The position numbers and the translations under genes are program-made. The notes beneath the pieces were generated by a model. That model did no database searches, was not told the DNA's origin, and saw only the letters and a program-made list of their open reading frames with translations. From contig DKGO01000200.1 of the NCBI GenBank assembly GCA_002453315.1, positions 1 through 6,710 on the forward strand: a stretch of DNA of 6,710 nt, in the 5' to 3' direction. Each line of letters opens with the position of its first letter. Positions within the stretch are counted from its first letter, which is position 1. This document shows positions 5,278 through 6,710 of the stretch, in pieces. Source of the DNA: Caryophanales bacterium UBA6768 (GTDB lineage Bacteria; Bacillota; Bacilli; Bacillales_D; Amphibacillaceae).

Positions 5278-6710
5278 TTGCACATAAAAAGACGTGGTTA
5301 TCAAATTACATTTTCAAATAAAGGTAACATTACCCGATTGACAAATGGGTTTAATGGTCACAATGTCATTAAATATAAAAGTGCTTCTTTTGGGTTACCA
5401 TTTGATCGAAGTACACAACAACGTGAACGATGCATTACATTAAAGATGCATAACCGACTAGATGACACACTTTCCTTTAAGGGAAAAAATGTAATGCAAA
5501 ATTATCATTTCTATGATGACTATTTTACGATACAAACGGAATTTTCCCGTCAAAACGGTCCGAGAATGGGAGTCAACGTTGATTTTGCTTTTTTAGACAG
5601 TGATGACAAGGGATTAGATAATAAAGTAATGTTAACAGATATGTATGTCGATCCGCATTATCTGTATGGCTATTTCCTCTTACGCCTATATAACGGTCAA
5701 TATATTGTTATGACAATAAATGATCCCTTTACTGCTTATCGATTAAAATATAGTTATTATGGACATCGTGTACTTGGCATGCAAATATTAGCAAATGCGA
5801 GTGATGTCATCATCGATGACGACAGAAACATGATTCAGACTAATTTTTTACATATGACGATTGGATTTCACCCTAACTTAACATCTGCAAAGGAATTTAT
5901 TGCAAAACATTTAAACATTGCAATTGCTTCATATGAATTATCTGGAAACATCATCGGGAATAATCTCTCCTTTTCTACTATCAATCATCCGGATCAAATT
6001 CGGGTTTTAGACGATGACGATCAAGAAACCACTTTTCAACAAAATGGTACCAGTTATTTTTTCCTTCTCGAAAAAGATTCCATGTATCGAATTGTTACAA
6101 CTAAAGATCAACGAGAACATTTGTCTTATGTGATCGCTCATAAAACCTGGGATGACTATTATTCCTTAGTTTGTCATTTTTATAGAAAACATTTTCAACA
6201 TGAAACAGGTGCTTTTTATCGTGTCATTTTCAAAAACACGTTAAGTCCCGATGGTGGAAGAACGTTCGAAGGCGTCCATTTTGGTAACCCATATGAAATG
6301 ATGTCTTGCCGAACAGGGGAATTTGGTGGTTTTGCCGGTTGGGCAATGTTAAAGTTTTTACGTTTACAACCGGATAATCCAGAAATATTTGATAGTGTGA
6401 AAAATTATATTGAACATTGGGCGTTAAATTTACATGGACGAAAAAAGGCATTATATGGTACGGTTCACAAACAACCCCATCGTCACGGATTAAAAAGGTA
6501 TTCGGCCTACCATTTATATAAGGAATTGAATTTTCCCCAATATGAAGTATTTTTAATGGAACAACTTATTGATTATTATAAATTGACTGGGAACGAACAA
6601 ATTTTCACCTTATTAACTGCCATGGCAGAACATTTTATCACCGATCATATTGGCGAACGTGGTGAAGTGTTATATCACAAGACAGACTACACGACTGTTC
6701 ATACCCCTGT
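5278..6710 (+). CDS. Putative cytoplasmic six-hairpin glycosidase-like protein, 3' end cut by window edge
   Basis: The frame is open from TTG 5278 to the right edge, 477 codons, with no stop. The start is set by AAAGGAG (5263-5269) eight bases upstream; the upstream frame closes at a TAA (5254-5256) and the next in-frame ATG is about 57 codons later. The N-terminus (MHIKRRGYQITFSNKGNITR) has no signal peptide or TM helix, so the protein is probably cytoplasmic. Residues 1 to about 300 look beta-rich, with alternating aromatic and charged residues. From about 310 onward it becomes helical with repeats of aromatic helix plus loop: GGRTFEGVHFGNPYEMMS, GEFGGFAGWAMLKFLRLQPD, then a Y-x-x-F-L-M-E-Q-L-I-D-Y-Y-K-L-T-G-N-E segment near 423-441 and A-M-A-E-H-F-I-T-D-H-I. 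The 'YYKLTGNE ... LL..MAEHF' pattern is common in (alpha/alpha)6-barrel glycosidases and lyases. I cannot assign a family or substrate; a general sugar-polymer or oligosaccharide role is an inference. Confidence 0.72.
   Translation, partial: MHIKRRGYQITFSNKGNITRLTNGFNGHNVIKYKSASFGLPFDRSTQQRERCITLKMHNRLDDTLSFKGKNVMQNYHFYDDYFTIQTEFSRQNGPRMGVNVDFAFLDSDDKGLDNKVMLTDMYVDPHYLYGYFLLRLYNGQYIVMTINDPFTAYRLKYSYYGHRVLGMQILANASDVIIDDDRNMIQTNFLHMTIGFHPNLTSAKEFIAKHLNIAIASYELSGNIIGNNLSFSTINHPDQIRVLDDDDQETTFQQNGTSYFFLLEKDSMYRIVTTKDQREHLSYVIAHKTWDDYYSLVCHFYRKHFQHETGAFYRVIFKNTLSPDGGRTFEGVHFGNPYEMMSCRTGEFGGFAGWAMLKFLRLQPDNPEIFDSVKNYIEHWALNLHGRKKALYGTVHKQPHRHGLKRYSAYHLYKELNFPQYEVFLMEQLIDYYKLTGNEQIFTLLTAMAEHFITDHIGERGEVLYHKTDYTTVHTP

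Noticed and set aside
6230..6451. 73-codon minus-strand ORF
   Set aside because: It is the antisense shadow of the long plus-strand glycosidase-like gene.
1..6710. CRISPR array, insertion sequence, tRNA or rRNA genes
   Set aside because: No spaced repeat series, no transposase motif with terminal inverted repeats, and no cloverleaf or rRNA-like stretch was found on either strand.

Overview
The window is AT-rich DNA from a low-GC Gram-positive bacterium. Strong Shine-Dalgarno sequences of the AAGGAGG type, frequent TTG/GTG starts, a lipoprotein solute-binding protein and TerC/YceF-like and YckA/YckB-like genes all point to the Bacillaceae. The acidic mature binding protein would fit a salt-tolerant genus such as Oceanobacillus or Virgibacillus, but this is only an inference.

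Layout. Positions 1-85 (minus) hold the first 28 codons of an EamA/DMT-type transporter, with a GTG start and cut by the window edge. A 10-TM acyltransferase-3 family protein follows (349-1359, minus), with a short hairpin/U-tract terminator behind it. Next is a TerC-family membrane protein, probably a metal exporter (minus), whose real start is a TTG at 2273. An approximately 400-base AT-rich gap leads to two very small plus-strand ORFs. The first is doubtful (41 aa, GTG start). The second is well supported (54 aa, one TM segment, very strong RBS). They overlap by ATGA. Immediately after the second are three perfect 12-bp tandem repeats and then a terminator that serves the opposing minus-strand operon.

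That operon (4653 to 3091, minus) encodes an amino-acid-type solute-binding lipoprotein and its single permease. There is no ATP-binding subunit, so the transporter must borrow an ATPase from elsewhere, unless one has been lost. A good sigma-A-type promoter sits just upstream and is overlapped and flanked by three copies of the nonamer TATAACAGT in alternating orientation, a likely operator array. A gene-poor 534-base stretch with short open remnants follows.

From 5278 to the right edge runs a plus-strand gene with a TTG start. It is open for 477 codons and has no signal peptide. Its second half resembles an (alpha/alpha) six-hairpin glycosidase-like barrel, but I do not recognise the family.

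The genes do not form one pathway. The window looks like ordinary chromosome with several independent transport and membrane genes. The points of most interest are the operator array, the ATPase-less ABC pair, the small-ORF pair with in-frame repeats, and the unassigned glycosidase-like protein.
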